From assembly GCA_949746915.1 (NCBI GenBank), contig CATKEA010000183.1:1-5252 (forward strand): 5,252 bases of DNA, written 5' to 3'. This DNA is from an uncultured Bacilli bacterium (lineage in GTDB: Bacteria > Bacillota_I > Bacilli_A > RF39 > UBA660). Shown piece by piece: positions 1-5,252 of this stretch. The notes beneath the pieces are model-generated. The model ran no database searches. It saw nothing but the letters and a program-made list of their open reading frames with translations, and was not told where the DNA came from. A program made the translations under genes and the position numbers. Position 1 is the stretch's first letter. Each line of letters starts with the position of its first letter.

Positions 1-87
1 ATAAAAATTATAATATATAAGTAGTAGAATAAATAAGGTGTCAAAAACTAAACATCAAAAATTAATGTATAAAAAATGTCTAAATGA
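1..87. other. Non-coding leader upstream of the dnaE promoter
   Basis: This stretch is extremely AT-rich and has no open frame of note on either strand that I can support. A TATAAT sits at 9-14, but any matching -35 box would lie outside the window. No hairpin followed by a T-run is visible, so the end of the preceding gene or its terminator is presumably further upstream. Confidence 0.5.
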
Positions 88-116
88 TTGACGAACACAT
101 GTTTTATGACTATAAT
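88..116 (+). promoter_or_regulatory. Sigma-A-type promoter of dnaE
   Basis: TTGACG at 88-93 matches the -35 consensus at five of six bases. TATAAT at 111-116 is a perfect -10, and the spacer between them is exactly 17 bp. Transcription would start near 123 and leave a leader of about 32 nt before the dnaE start. It is the best-matched promoter in the window and probably drives both dnaE and the PHP gene behind it. The spacer contains the palindrome ACATGT (97-102). Confidence 0.78.
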
Positions 117-140
117 AAATATAGAAAATTTCATCTATGA

Positions 141-146
141 AAGGAG
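141..146 (+). promoter_or_regulatory. Ribosome binding site that sets the dnaE start
   Basis: AAGGAG lies eight bases before the ATG at 155. The upstream in-frame ATG at 137 sits immediately before this site and has no Shine-Dalgarno of its own, so 155 is the start the ribosome should use. Confidence 0.85.
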
Positions 147-154
147 AGGAAAAT

Positions 155-3100
155 ATGTATCAACCATTATATACTAAAACAAATTATTCCTTACTTTCTA
201 GTTTAATTAAAATAGACGATCTCATTGATTTTGCTAAGGAACATAACTTTAAGTGTTTAACTATATGTGATAACAATATGTATGGAACTATGGAATTTTA
301 CAAAAAGTGTCTAAAAGCTAATATAAAACCAATAATTGGATTAGAACTATGTGTAGAAAATGATACTTTATTATTATATGCTAAGAACTACGAGGGATAT
401 AAGAATCTTTTAAAATTAACAACTATTAATGCTTCAAATAATCCAACTATAGAAGAAATTATAACATATAAAAATAATCTTATTCATGTTGTACCATTTG
501 AGTCTATCGAACTTTATAAACATCTAAAAGACTTAGATGAGATATATTTAGGTATAAGTAAAATGGAAGAAGAAAAAGAAGCCTTAAAAATAACAGAAGA
601 TTTAGTCTATATTAATAAAACGCTTTATTTAACAGCAGCTAATAAAGAGTATTTAAGATATATATATATGATAAGAGACGGAAAAACTATAGCTGATATT
701 GATGATAATACTTATCAAATTAATAATAATCATTTCATTATAGAACCAAAAAATATAGTTTCAGATAAATATATTGAAACAACTAGTATAATTGCTGACA
801 AATGTAATTTGGAAATAAAATCTGAAGGATTACTTATACCAATTTATAAAACAGAAAATAATATGGCATCACATGACTATCTAACATCACTAAGCATAAA
901 AGGACTAAATAAAAGATTAAATAACAATGTAAGTGATGTTTATAAAAAAAGATTACTATATGAATTAGATGTTATTAATAAAATGGGATTTTCTAATTAC
1001 TTTTTAGTTGTTTATGATTATATAAAATATGCTAAAAACAATAAGATATTAGTAGGTCCAGGAAGAGGAAGTGCTGCAGGATCATTAGTTTCATATTGTT
1101 TGGGTATAATAGATATTGATCCACTAAAGTACGATCTTCTTTTTGAAAGATTTTTAAATCCAGAAAGAATAACAATGCCTGATATAGATATTGATTTTCC
1201 AGATATTTATCGTGATCAAGTAATCGATTATGTCAAAGAAAAATATGGTAATAAACATGTTTCAGGATTAGTAACTTTTGGAACTTTAGCAGCTAAACAA
1301 GCAATCAGAGATGTATCTAGAATTTTAAATATTCCTAGTTATCAAGTAGATAAAATTACTAAATTAATACCAAGTTTTACAAAATTAAAACTAGCTGATT
1401 TTTATCAGAATAATCCAGATTTTAAATTATTAATTGATAGTGAAGATAAACTGATATTAATGTATAAAATTGCATCATTTATAGAAGGTTTTCCAAGACA
1501 TATATCACAGCATGCGGCAGGAATTGTTATGTGCAGAAAACCCTTAGATGAAGTTGTCCCTTTAACAATAAGTGATGATATCTATTTGACAGCGTATCAA
1601 CAAGAGTATATAGAAGAATTAGGACTTCTAAAAATGGACTTTCTTGGGCTCAGAAATTTAACAACAATTATGAATATTATAAAAGATATTTCAGTTAATG
1701 AACATATTGATATTGAGTTTAAAAATATTCCTTTAGATGACAAAGAAGCAATGACTATTTTTTATGAGGCAGATACTAGTGGTATATTTCAATTTGAAAG
1801 TGATGGTATGAGAAACTTTTTAAGAAAATTAAAGCCAACCTCTTTTGAAGATATAGTTGCAGCAATAGCCTTATTTAGACCAGGACCAGCGATAAATATT
1901 GATACTTACATAAAAAGAAAACACAATGAAGAAAAAGTAAATTATTTAGATCCATCATTAAAACCAATATTAGAGAATACTTATGGAATTATTATTTATC
2001 AAGAACAAATAATGCAAATAGCATCTACTTTAGCTGGTTATACTTATGGAGAAGCCGATATTTTAAGACGTGCAATGAGTAAGAAAAAGTATGATGTTTT
2101 AAAAAACGAAGAAGAAAAATTTATTAGTAAAAGTATTGAGAGAGGTTATTCAAAAGAAACTAGTAAAGCCATTTATGACTTAATACTTAACTTTGCTAAC
2201 TTTGGTTTTAACAAATCACACTCTGTTGCATATTCTGTTATTGCTTTTAAAATGGCTTATTTAAAGAAAAGATATCCTAAATACTTTTATAGTAATCTTT
2301 TAACATCAGTTATTGGCAGTGATTCAAAAACTAGAGAATATATATTTGAATTGAAACAAAGAAATCTGGAAGTTTTAAAGCCAGATATAAATAAAAGTAT
2401 GAATACCTATACTGTAGAAGATTCTGGAGTAAGATTTCCACTTATAAATATTCGTAATATAGGTACTATAGCAAGTAATGAAATTATTAAAAATCGTGGT
2501 ACAGGTTATACTGATATATTTGACTTTTTAATAAAAAATCACAAAACAGTTACAAAAAAAGTCTTAGAATCACTTATTGATGCTTCATGTTTTAAAAGTT
2601 TTGGATATAATCAGAAAACACTATATCATAATCTAGACAATATTTTAAATTATGTTGAATTAATTCAAGATTTAGATCCATCATTTGTATTAAAGCCAGA
2701 AATAGAAATTATGGAAGAATTCTCAAAAGAAGAACTTATTGCTAAAGAAAAAGAATTATTTGGAGTATATATAAGTAATCATCCAGTTAGTTCATATAAA
2801 ACAAAATATGTTAATAGTATTAACTTACAAGAAATAGAAAAATATTTTAATAGAAATGTTTTAGTAGTTGCACTAGTAGATAAACTTAGAGTAATAGATA
2901 CAAAAAAAGGCGATAAAATGATGTTTATAAATGCTGCTGATGAATATGGAAATATTGATTTAACTATTTTTCCTAAAATATATCAAACAGCATCTAATAT
3001 TTCTCAAGGCGATATTATTTTGATAAATGGAAATGTTGAAAAAAGATATGATAAATATCAAATTATAGTAAATAAAATAGAAATATTATATAAGAGGTAG
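155..3100 (+). CDS. dnaE: DNA polymerase III subunit alpha, DnaE
   Basis: This is the replicative C-family DNA polymerase, acting in the cytoplasm at the fork. In Gram-positives that also carry PolC, DnaE mainly extends RNA primers. The domain order seen is PHP (about 1-200), polymerase core, helix-hairpin-helix (about 765-785, around INIRNIG), then OB fold (about 901-978). There is no proofreading exonuclease, so it is not PolC. Polymerase hallmarks are VGPGRGSAAGS (300-310), PDIDIDF with the two catalytic aspartates D345 and D347, the third in KMDFLGL (D495), GIFQFES (543-549), RPGP (575-578), YGIIIYQEQ (610-618) and GFNKSH (684-689). The PHP domain is degenerate: Y6 and K8 replace the usual HxH, and motif II reads DNN (39-41) instead of DH. 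At 981 residues it is shorter than E. coli DnaE (about 1160) and ends just after the OB fold, without the tau-binding tail. The start at 155 is set by AAGGAG; the ATG at 137 would add six residues. The protein contains no tryptophan. The family call is near certain. Confidence 0.97.
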   Translation: MYQPLYTKTNYSLLSSLIKIDDLIDFAKEHNFKCLTICDNNMYGTMEFYKKCLKANIKPIIGLELCVENDTLLLYAKNYEGYKNLLKLTTINASNNPTIEEIITYKNNLIHVVPFESIELYKHLKDLDEIYLGISKMEEEKEALKITEDLVYINKTLYLTAANKEYLRYIYMIRDGKTIADIDDNTYQINNNHFIIEPKNIVSDKYIETTSIIADKCNLEIKSEGLLIPIYKTENNMASHDYLTSLSIKGLNKRLNNNVSDVYKKRLLYELDVINKMGFSNYFLVVYDYIKYAKNNKILVGPGRGSAAGSLVSYCLGIIDIDPLKYDLLFERFLNPERITMPDIDIDFPDIYRDQVIDYVKEKYGNKHVSGLVTFGTLAAKQAIRDVSRILNIPSYQVDKITKLIPSFTKLKLADFYQNNPDFKLLIDSEDKLILMYKIASFIEGFPRHISQHAAGIVMCRKPLDEVVPLTISDDIYLTAYQQEYIEELGLLKMDFLGLRNLTTIMNIIKDISVNEHIDIEFKNIPLDDKEAMTIFYEADTSGIFQFESDGMRNFLRKLKPTSFEDIVAAIALFRPGPAINIDTYIKRKHNEEKVNYLDPSLKPILENTYGIIIYQEQIMQIASTLAGYTYGEADILRRAMSKKKYDVLKNEEEKFISKSIERGYSKETSKAIYDLILNFANFGFNKSHSVAYSVIAFKMAYLKKRYPKYFYSNLLTSVIGSDSKTREYIFELKQRNLEVLKPDINKSMNTYTVEDSGVRFPLINIRNIGTIASNEIIKNRGTGYTDIFDFLIKNHKTVTKKVLESLIDASCFKSFGYNQKTLYHNLDNILNYVELIQDLDPSFVLKPEIEIMEEFSKEELIAKEKELFGVYISNHPVSSYKTKYVNSINLQEIEKYFNRNVLVVALVDKLRVIDTKKGDKMMFINAADEYGNIDLTIFPKIYQTASNISQGDIILINGNVEKRYDKYQIIVNKIEILYKR
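3094..3098 (+). promoter_or_regulatory. Ribosome binding site of the PHP gene, inside the end of dnaE
   Basis: GAGGT overlaps the last sense codon and stop of dnaE and lies seven bases before the ATG at 3106. With only five bases between the genes there is no room for a promoter or terminator, so the two are read from one transcript and may be translationally coupled. Confidence 0.7.
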
Positions 3101-3105
3101 TATTA

Positions 3106-3972
3106 ATGAAGAATTATGATTTACATACACATACAATTTATTCTGATGGAGAACTTACGCCAAAACAATTAGTAGAGAAAGCTAAAAAAATGAATTTAAA
3201 ATATTTAGCAATAACAGATCACAATAATATTGAAGGAAGTAAAATAGCTTGTTCTTTAAATGATGATGATATTACTATAATTCCAGCCGTTGAAATGGAA
3301 GGAGAATATGATAATGGAAAACTCCATATTTTAGGATATAATATAGATCTCAATAATGAAAATATAAACTATACATTCAATTTAATGAGAAAACAAAGAA
3401 AAAACAGAATAATTGCAATTATACAAGAATTGGCACAAAACAATTTTGTATTTCCAGAATATGAGATAAATAATATTCTTTATAAAATAGGAGATATTGG
3501 AAAACTTCAGATTGCTAAACTTTTAGTTAAATATGAATATGCTGAAAATGTTAAAGATGCTTTTGATTATATTTTAAACGATGACCATATAAAGTTACCA
3601 GAAAAAAACTATACGCTATCTAAAGAAAATATTATAGAAGTAATCAAAGAAGCTGGAGGTATTCCAGTTCTTGCTCATTACAAAACTTTAAATTTAAATG
3701 GTGATGATCTAAAGTTGTTTATTGAAGAATTAATATCACTAGGATTAATGGGAATAGAAACTGAGCACAGTTGTTTTGATCAAGAAAAATATAAAATAGC
3801 AAAACAAATAGCATCAGAGTATCATTTATTAGAAACAGGCGGAAGCGATTTTCATGGTAAAAATATTAAAAATAATATTAGATTAGCCGACTGGTATCAT
3901 GAAAAAACCAATGAAAATGTTTGCTCAATGATAACTTTTTTAGAAAAAAATCAAAAAATTAAAAAAATATAA
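3106..3972 (+). CDS. Stand-alone PHP-domain phosphoesterase (YciV/RNase AM-like)
   Basis: A 288-residue metal-dependent hydrolase of the PHP superfamily, predicted cytoplasmic with no signal peptide or membrane segment. The metal ligands expected for the family are all visible: H7 and H9 (DLHTHT), D14, D38 and H39 (ITDHN), E63 (AVEME), H74 (HILGY), H191 (LAHY), and D248 with H250 (GGSDFHG). A helical insert of about 100 residues separates H74 from the later ligands, as in the E. coli YciV class, and the length matches that class (about 290). Characterised relatives cleave phosphate from 3',5'-nucleoside bisphosphates or act as a 5'-3' exoribonuclease on short RNA (RNase AM). The substrate here is inferred from the family only. 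It follows dnaE by five bases and is surely co-transcribed with it. A histidinol phosphatase is a less likely alternative: no other histidine pathway gene is nearby and the motif spacing favours the YciV group. No gene symbol is assigned because orthology to YciV is unproven. Confidence 0.92.
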   Translation: MKNYDLHTHTIYSDGELTPKQLVEKAKKMNLKYLAITDHNNIEGSKIACSLNDDDITIIPAVEMEGEYDNGKLHILGYNIDLNNENINYTFNLMRKQRKNRIIAIIQELAQNNFVFPEYEINNILYKIGDIGKLQIAKLLVKYEYAENVKDAFDYILNDDHIKLPEKNYTLSKENIIEVIKEAGGIPVLAHYKTLNLNGDDLKLFIEELISLGLMGIETEHSCFDQEKYKIAKQIASEYHLLETGGSDFHGKNIKNNIRLADWYHEKTNENVCSMITFLEKNQKIKKI

Positions 3973-3981
3973 CAAATTTCG

Positions 3982-4010
3982 TTCAAAAATTCCACAAGTT
4001 ATGCTATTAT
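3982..4010 (+). promoter_or_regulatory. Extended -10 promoter of the 4045 gene
   Basis: TATTAT at 4005-4010 is preceded by TG at 4002-4003, giving an extended -10 element. TTCAAA at 3982-3987 is a four-of-six -35 with a 17-bp spacer. Transcription would begin near 4017, about 28 nt before the start codon. No hairpin with a T-run separates the PHP gene from this promoter, so read-through from the dnaE transcript is also likely. Confidence 0.62.
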
Positions 4011-4030
4011 GTAATTAAGATATAAAGGAT

Positions 4031-4035
4031 AAGGA
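4031..4035 (+). promoter_or_regulatory. Ribosome binding site of the 4045 gene
   Basis: AAGGA ends nine bases before the ATG at 4045. A second purine run, AAAGGAT at 4024-4030, is too far away to be the main site. The ATG overlapping the site at 4035 is out of frame and stops after eleven codons. Confidence 0.6.
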
Positions 4036-4044
4036 TGTGGAAGT

Positions 4045-5004
4045 ATGAAAATAAACTTCACTACAAATGATTATCTACTTACATGGAATATGCTTTTTGG
4101 ATCTTCTATTTCTTTAGAGAGTCATCAGTTTAAACAAAAATTATGGACAGCATATAAGAGTCAGTATCATGCTATCGAAAATGATGGCGATGAATTACTA
4201 AAAGATTATAAAAATTTTATTCCTGATGATGATACTATTTATAATTTATTATTTGAAACTAAGATTTTTGAAGATGTCAAAAAGAATGCTAAAAAAAATA
4301 AAATTAACATCATGCAAGTATATGATCGCAATAAAAAAAGAATTGACAAATATCTAAAAGAAATATTGAAAATAGAAACAGAAGATACTTATAATATTCT
4401 AGTGTTAGATCCAAATATGGATGTTGTATTAAAAGTAGATGAATCATTAAATTTAGGTTGGGGAAAAAGAGAAGATCAAATTGATTCTAGTAAAACAATT
4501 TCCAAAATAATTAGAGAGATAACTTCTGAAATAATCGGACCAGTGGATAAAGAATATAGAGTAATAAGAGAAGCAATATTAGAGTTAGCTATTGATAATG
4601 AATTTTATACAAGGCTTAGCGGTAAAAGTGCTTATGATGAAGGAAACAAAACAATAAGTTTACTAAAAAAACAGATTTATCCATACTGGCTAATGTATTT
4701 AGGAGTAAAACCAGAAGATTTTATGAGTTATATGATGCGAGACAATATAGTCTTTGAAATGGATAAATATACATATGAAAAAGAATTAAAAAAAGTAAAT
4801 CTAAAAGATTTTATAGATTTTTGTATTAGAAATAAAAAAATTATATTAAGATTTTATCCACAAATTCCAAGAAAACAGCCAGAAAAACAAATTGTTAATG
4901 AATATCAGACTGAGTATAAGATGCCAACTAAAGAAGAAGAGTATAGTTTTAATAGAGAACCATCTCTTACTATTGCACCACAACAACAATTAGAAATTAT
5001 TTAA
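4045..5004 (+). CDS. Hypothetical protein of unknown function, 319 residues
   Basis: I do not recognise this protein. It is a soluble, charged, mostly helical sequence with no signal peptide, transmembrane segment or nucleotide-binding loop that I can see. Patches that look like they could be conserved are FIPDDDT (58-64), a lysine-rich helical stretch around 72-107, LVLDPNMDVV followed by LGWGKRED with W139, a segment AILELAIDNEFY, and YPYWLMYLG (212-220). From about residue 271 the tail turns proline-, glutamate- and glutamine-rich with little hydrophobic content and is probably disordered. Codon use looks like that of its neighbours, so there is no sign of recent transfer. It has its own promoter and ribosome binding site and is closed by a terminator, so it is likely a separate monocistronic unit with some read-through from dnaE. 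It could be a lineage-specific family. That it is a real gene is well supported by its length, start signals and orientation. Confidence 0.88.
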   Translation: MKINFTTNDYLLTWNMLFGSSISLESHQFKQKLWTAYKSQYHAIENDGDELLKDYKNFIPDDDTIYNLLFETKIFEDVKKNAKKNKINIMQVYDRNKKRIDKYLKEILKIETEDTYNILVLDPNMDVVLKVDESLNLGWGKREDQIDSSKTISKIIREITSEIIGPVDKEYRVIREAILELAIDNEFYTRLSGKSAYDEGNKTISLLKKQIYPYWLMYLGVKPEDFMSYMMRDNIVFEMDKYTYEKELKKVNLKDFIDFCIRNKKIILRFYPQIPRKQPEKQIVNEYQTEYKMPTKEEEYSFNREPSLTIAPQQQLEII

Positions 5005-5012
5005 GTATATTG

Positions 5013-5046
5013 AAGAATGTATGAAGAAATTTTACATTCTTTTTTT
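5013..5046 (+). terminator. Intrinsic terminator after the 4045 gene
   Basis: AAGAATGTA (5013-5021) and TACATTCTT (5033-5041) form a perfect nine-base-pair stem with an 11-nt loop, followed by a T-run ending at 5046. It starts nine bases after the stop codon. The stem has only two G-C pairs, so it is weak by general standards but normal for a genome this AT-rich. Confidence 0.65.
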
Positions 5047-5060
5047 GATGAAAGTATAAT
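5031..5060 (+). promoter_or_regulatory. Strong promoter-like pair overlapping the terminator
   Basis: TTTACA (5031-5036, five of six to the -35 consensus) and a perfect TATAAT (5055-5060) are separated by 18 bp. The -35 lies within the descending arm of the terminator. If used, transcription would start near 5067 and give a leader of about 176 nt before the next start codon, or a small RNA. In such AT-rich sequence TATAAT also arises by chance, hence the moderate confidence. Confidence 0.45.
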
Positions 5061-5146
5061 AAAAAATTAGCTAATAAGATTTACCTATACAAAATATAAG
5101 AAAAAAACATGCTAAATAAAGTTATTACCTAGATTACTTCAAAATA
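5055..5146 (+). repeat. Two diverged tandem copies of a 40-50 nt unit
   Basis: Copy one runs from 5055 to about 5094-5096 and copy two from 5095 to 5146. Both contain, in order, TATAA (5055, 5095), an A-run, GCTAA (5070, 5111), TAA-G, TTACCTA (5081, 5125) and CAAAATA (5090, 5140). The offset grows from 40 to 50 bases through small insertions in the second copy. I aligned it by eye. The low complexity of the A-runs inflates the match, but GCTAA, TTACCTA and CAAAATA in the same order are hard to dismiss. Confidence 0.5.
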
Positions 5147-5163
5147 GATAAACTTTGTTAGCA
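5110..5163. other. Long imperfect inverted repeat (hairpin)
   Basis: TGCTAA (5110-5115) pairs with TTAGCA (5158-5163), and AAAGTT (5118-5123) pairs with AACTTT (5151-5156). The two six-pair helices are interrupted by AT opposite G, around a 27-nt loop. On the + strand no T-run follows, so it is not a forward terminator. On the - strand it is followed two bases later by seven T (A-run at 5101-5107), which is terminator-like, but no - strand gene is visible that would need it. Confidence 0.5.
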
Positions 5164-5176
5164 AAATGAAAATAAT

Positions 5177-5205
5177 GTTAAATAGAAGTAAACATGTGTT
5201 ATAAT
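5177..5205 (+). promoter_or_regulatory. Extended -10 promoter of the next gene
   Basis: A perfect TATAAT at 5200-5205 is preceded by TG at 5197-5198, an extended -10. The -35 region (GTTAAA at 5177-5182, 17-bp spacer) is poor, which is acceptable for an extended -10 promoter. The start would be near 5212, about 31 nt before the ATG at 5243, the same leader length as for dnaE and the 4045 gene. Confidence 0.6.
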
Positions 5206-5242
5206 ACTAAATATAAGAATAAAGGTATGAAAGAGTGATAAT

Positions 5243-5252
5243 ATGACTAATG
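5243..5252 (+). CDS. Start of a further gene, cut by the window edge
   Basis: ATG ACT AAT begins an open frame (Met-Thr-Asn) that runs off the window. It is preceded by AAAGAGTGATA, a partial match to the Shine-Dalgarno sequence, and by an extended -10 promoter. Upstream alternatives fail: the ATG at 5227 reaches a stop after three codons and the GTG at 5235 after three. Three codons give no clue to the product. Confidence 0.5.

Noticed and set aside
65..91. Eight-codon ORF upstream of dnaE
   Set aside because: It has no ribosome binding site, and its stop codon overlaps the -35 box of the dnaE promoter, so it would lie upstream of the transcript start.
137..154. Upstream in-frame ATG for dnaE adding Met-Lys-Gly-Glu-Glu-Asn
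   Set aside because: The six codons are themselves the Shine-Dalgarno region for the ATG at 155 and have no ribosome binding site before them; the family N-terminus fits the start at 155.
3106..3972. Histidinol-phosphatase (HisK-type PHP) for the second gene
   Set aside because: Ligand spacing with the long insert after HILGY and the GGSDFHG motif fit the YciV/RNase AM group better, and no histidine genes are nearby.
4561..4720. Possible zinc metallopeptidase site in the 4045 protein around AILELAIDNEFY
   Set aside because: The arrangement is only vaguely like a metallopeptidase helix. There is no HExxH or other histidine pair, so no catalytic role can be claimed.
5017..5070. Short ORFs of 17 and 12 codons starting at 5017 and 5021
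   Set aside because: They overlap the terminator stem and T-run and have no convincing Shine-Dalgarno; the hydrophobic look of the second comes from the T-run.
5109..5204. Tiny ORFs at 5109-5132 and 5166-5204 as possible leader peptides
   Set aside because: Neither has a ribosome binding site, and the second runs into the -10 of the next promoter. No run of regulatory codons is present.
1..5252. Alternative genetic code (TGA as tryptophan), as in Mycoplasma-like lineages
   Set aside because: All three frames are full-length without in-frame TGA, and the tryptophans of the second and third genes are encoded by TGG.

Overview
The window comes from a very AT-rich bacterium that uses the standard code: tryptophan is TGG in the second and third genes, and the stops are TAG, TAA, TAA. 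Purine-rich Shine-Dalgarno sites and sigma-A-type TTGACA/TATAAT promoters point to a low-GC Gram-positive, i.e. Bacillota or a lineage near the Mollicutes. The short Firmicutes-type DnaE fits that. This placement is inference; no taxonomic marker beyond DnaE is present.

Layout, all on the + strand. Positions 1-154 are a leader with a near-consensus promoter (TTGACG, 17 bp, TATAAT) and a strong ribosome binding site. Positions 155-3100 encode DnaE, a replicative DNA polymerase III alpha subunit of 981 residues. Its polymerase core is intact, its N-terminal PHP domain has lost metal ligands, and it stops right after the OB fold. Five bases later (3106-3972) comes a stand-alone PHP phosphoesterase with a complete-looking metal site, of the kind related to E. 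coli YciV/RNase AM. The two genes form an obvious co-transcribed pair. A 72-bp gap holds an extended -10 promoter and leads to 4045-5004, a 319-residue soluble protein that I cannot assign to a family.

That gene ends in a small AT-rich intrinsic terminator (5013-5046). The remaining ~200 bp before the next start codon (5243, truncated by the window edge) is the most structured non-coding stretch. It holds a strong promoter-like pair overlapping the terminator, two diverged tandem copies of a ~40-50 nt unit, a 10-bp palindrome, a long imperfect hairpin, and a second extended -10 promoter.

The first two genes make biological sense together. DnaE extends primers and synthesises DNA, and its degenerate PHP domain probably no longer hydrolyses anything. 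The neighbouring PHP enzyme is predicted to be a 5'-3' exoribonuclease or nucleotide phosphatase and could act on RNA ends or primers, but that link is a hypothesis. Nothing here looks like a mobile element, CRISPR array, or tRNA/rRNA gene.
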